Below are positions 6,198-6,641 of a stretch of DNA of 6,641 nt, one piece after another. Source of the DNA: JBLKSS01 sp047607725. GTDB taxonomy: Bacteria > Pseudomonadota > Gammaproteobacteria > Enterobacterales > Enterobacteriaceae. How positions within the stretch are numbered: position 1 is the stretch's first letter; the number at the start of each line of letters is the position of its first letter. The stretch is taken from NCBI RefSeq assembly GCF_047607725.1, contig NZ_JBLKSS010000194.1, forward strand, positions 1 through 6,641. Reading direction: 5' to 3'. The translations under genes and the position numbers were made by a program. Under the pieces are notes generated by a model. It saw only the letters and a list, made by a program, of their open reading frames with translations, had not been told where the DNA came from and ran no database searches.

Positions 6198-6384
6198 AAA
6201 GAACCGCTGCGCGCTTTATTAAATAAACGGCTGGCGGTAATTTAGGCGTCCCGAGAATCATTTACCTCTACTTTACATTTCATTAGCAATTGAATCCCGT
6301 CGCTGAATAGTAACCGCAGTAAATATATGTAATTAAAAATTACACCCACATTACTAAACCGCGCGCCAATATAAACGCGCGTGA

Positions 6385-6426
6385 CGCCTGTAGGGCAAGG
6401 GGTGCGCCCAAATAGAGGCGATTTTA
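6385..6426 (+). terminator. Compound hairpin followed by ATTTTA, possible terminator
   Basis: The outer arms CGCCT (6385-6389) and AGGCG (6416-6420) pair perfectly, and the inner arms GGGC (6393-6396) and GCCC (6406-6409) pair inside them. A short U-rich tail, ATTTTA, follows at 6421. It could end transcription from rsmG, but the internal loops make the structure less stable than a classic terminator. Confidence 0.3.
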
Positions 6427-6480
6427 TAGAAAATAATATATAAATAGTTGAATATTATAAATAATGATTCATTTTTTAAT
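6421..6480. other. Extremely AT-rich 60-base tract
   Basis: Only five of the 60 bases are G or C, in a window whose genes are clearly GC-rich. Such tracts often hold promoters, upstream activating elements or nucleoid-protein sites, and also attract insertions. I cannot assign a specific promoter with confidence; several overlapping TATAAT-like words occur. Confidence 0.6.
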
Positions 6481-6501
6481 TGCTGCGATGGCTGAATTAA
6501 C

Positions 6502-6641
6502 GTAAGCGCCCCGTGGAGGACGTCTTGAATTATTGGTGGGTTTGTTGCATGGCCCGGTAAGAATATGTTCCACTACGATGCCTAGTGAACCCGCATCCTA
6601 TAAGGGACGGCTGTCAGATCATGGATAATCCGGCGATGATA
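6502..6641 (+). mobile_element. Possible left end of a second IS66-type element
   Basis: GTAAGCGCCCCGTGGAGGA starts at 6502 with GTAAGCG, the typical terminal motif of IS66-family elements. It is identical for these seven bases to the inward-read right end at 321-330, but diverges after them, so it need not be the same element. If real, the element would extend beyond the window. A short open stretch from ATG 6621 (seven codons, with AAGGGA about 13 bases upstream) could be its first gene, but I do not recognise the residues. Without the rest, a chance match cannot be excluded. Confidence 0.3.

Larger units (their letters stand above)
6172..6501. other. Non-coding gap downstream of rsmG, AT-rich with several inverted repeats
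   Basis: I find no convincing gene. In E. coli a gap of several hundred bases here separates rsmG from atpI and carries the atp promoter; I could not align this stretch to it. It contains TTGCTTTT/AAAAGCAA (6173-6180 and 6190-6197), GTAATT/AATTAC (6329-6334 and 6338-6343), a CGCGCG pair at 6360-6381, a compound hairpin at 6385-6420, and a 60-base tract at 6421-6480 with only five G or C. Confidence 0.6.

Noticed and set aside
6530..6560. GGGTTTGTTGCATGGC, resembling ends of some IS5 or IS6 group elements
   Set aside because: The likeness is short and from memory, with no partner repeat or transposase in view.
1..6641. CRISPR arrays, tRNA or rRNA genes, toxin-antitoxin pairs, novel defence or biosynthetic clusters
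   Set aside because: No spaced direct repeats, tRNA-like folds or unexplained co-directional gene sets are visible. Every substantial conserved frame belongs to a known family.

Overview
The window covers the chromosomal replication origin neighbourhood of an enterobacterium. The order on the + strand is viaA, asnC, mioC, oriC, mnmG, rsmG, which is the classic Enterobacterales arrangement read from the ravA side toward the atp operon. The proteins resemble their E. coli counterparts closely, but several neighbours are broken. There is a prophage fragment, an IS66 end, a 5'-truncated viaA, and single-base frameshifts in mioC and rsmG. Moderate GC with many fresh pseudogenes fits a recently host-restricted symbiont of the Sodalis type. 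That assignment is inference; nothing in the window proves the genus.

Layout. Bases 1-330 are the 3' end of an IS66-family element: the transposase C-terminus and the right inverted repeat. The element sits inside a decayed P2-type baseplate gene J on the minus strand (331 to about 1262), whose reading frame continues past a nonsense codon right up to the IS end. At about 1262 the phage fragment is fused to viaA, which has lost about its first third (about 1263-2222). An intact asnC follows after only 53 bases; the asnA gene that normally lies between them is absent. mioC (2827-3275) carries a one-base deletion. The oriC region lies at 3288-3552, with DnaA boxes, Dam sites and an AT-rich unwinding region facing mnmG. 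mnmG (3643-5532) is intact and full length. rsmG (5550-6171) carries a one-base insertion. The remaining 470 bases have no recognisable gene: inverted repeats, a very AT-rich tract and a possible second IS66-type end at 6502.

Working together. The parts likely to function are oriC, mnmG (tRNA wobble-uridine modification with MnmE) and asnC (asparagine-responsive regulator, now without its usual target beside it). viaA, mioC, rsmG and the phage/IS material look like decay products. I see no new multi-gene system here. The most interesting signals are the altered DnaA-box and 13-mer layout of oriC and the pattern of gene loss immediately around it.
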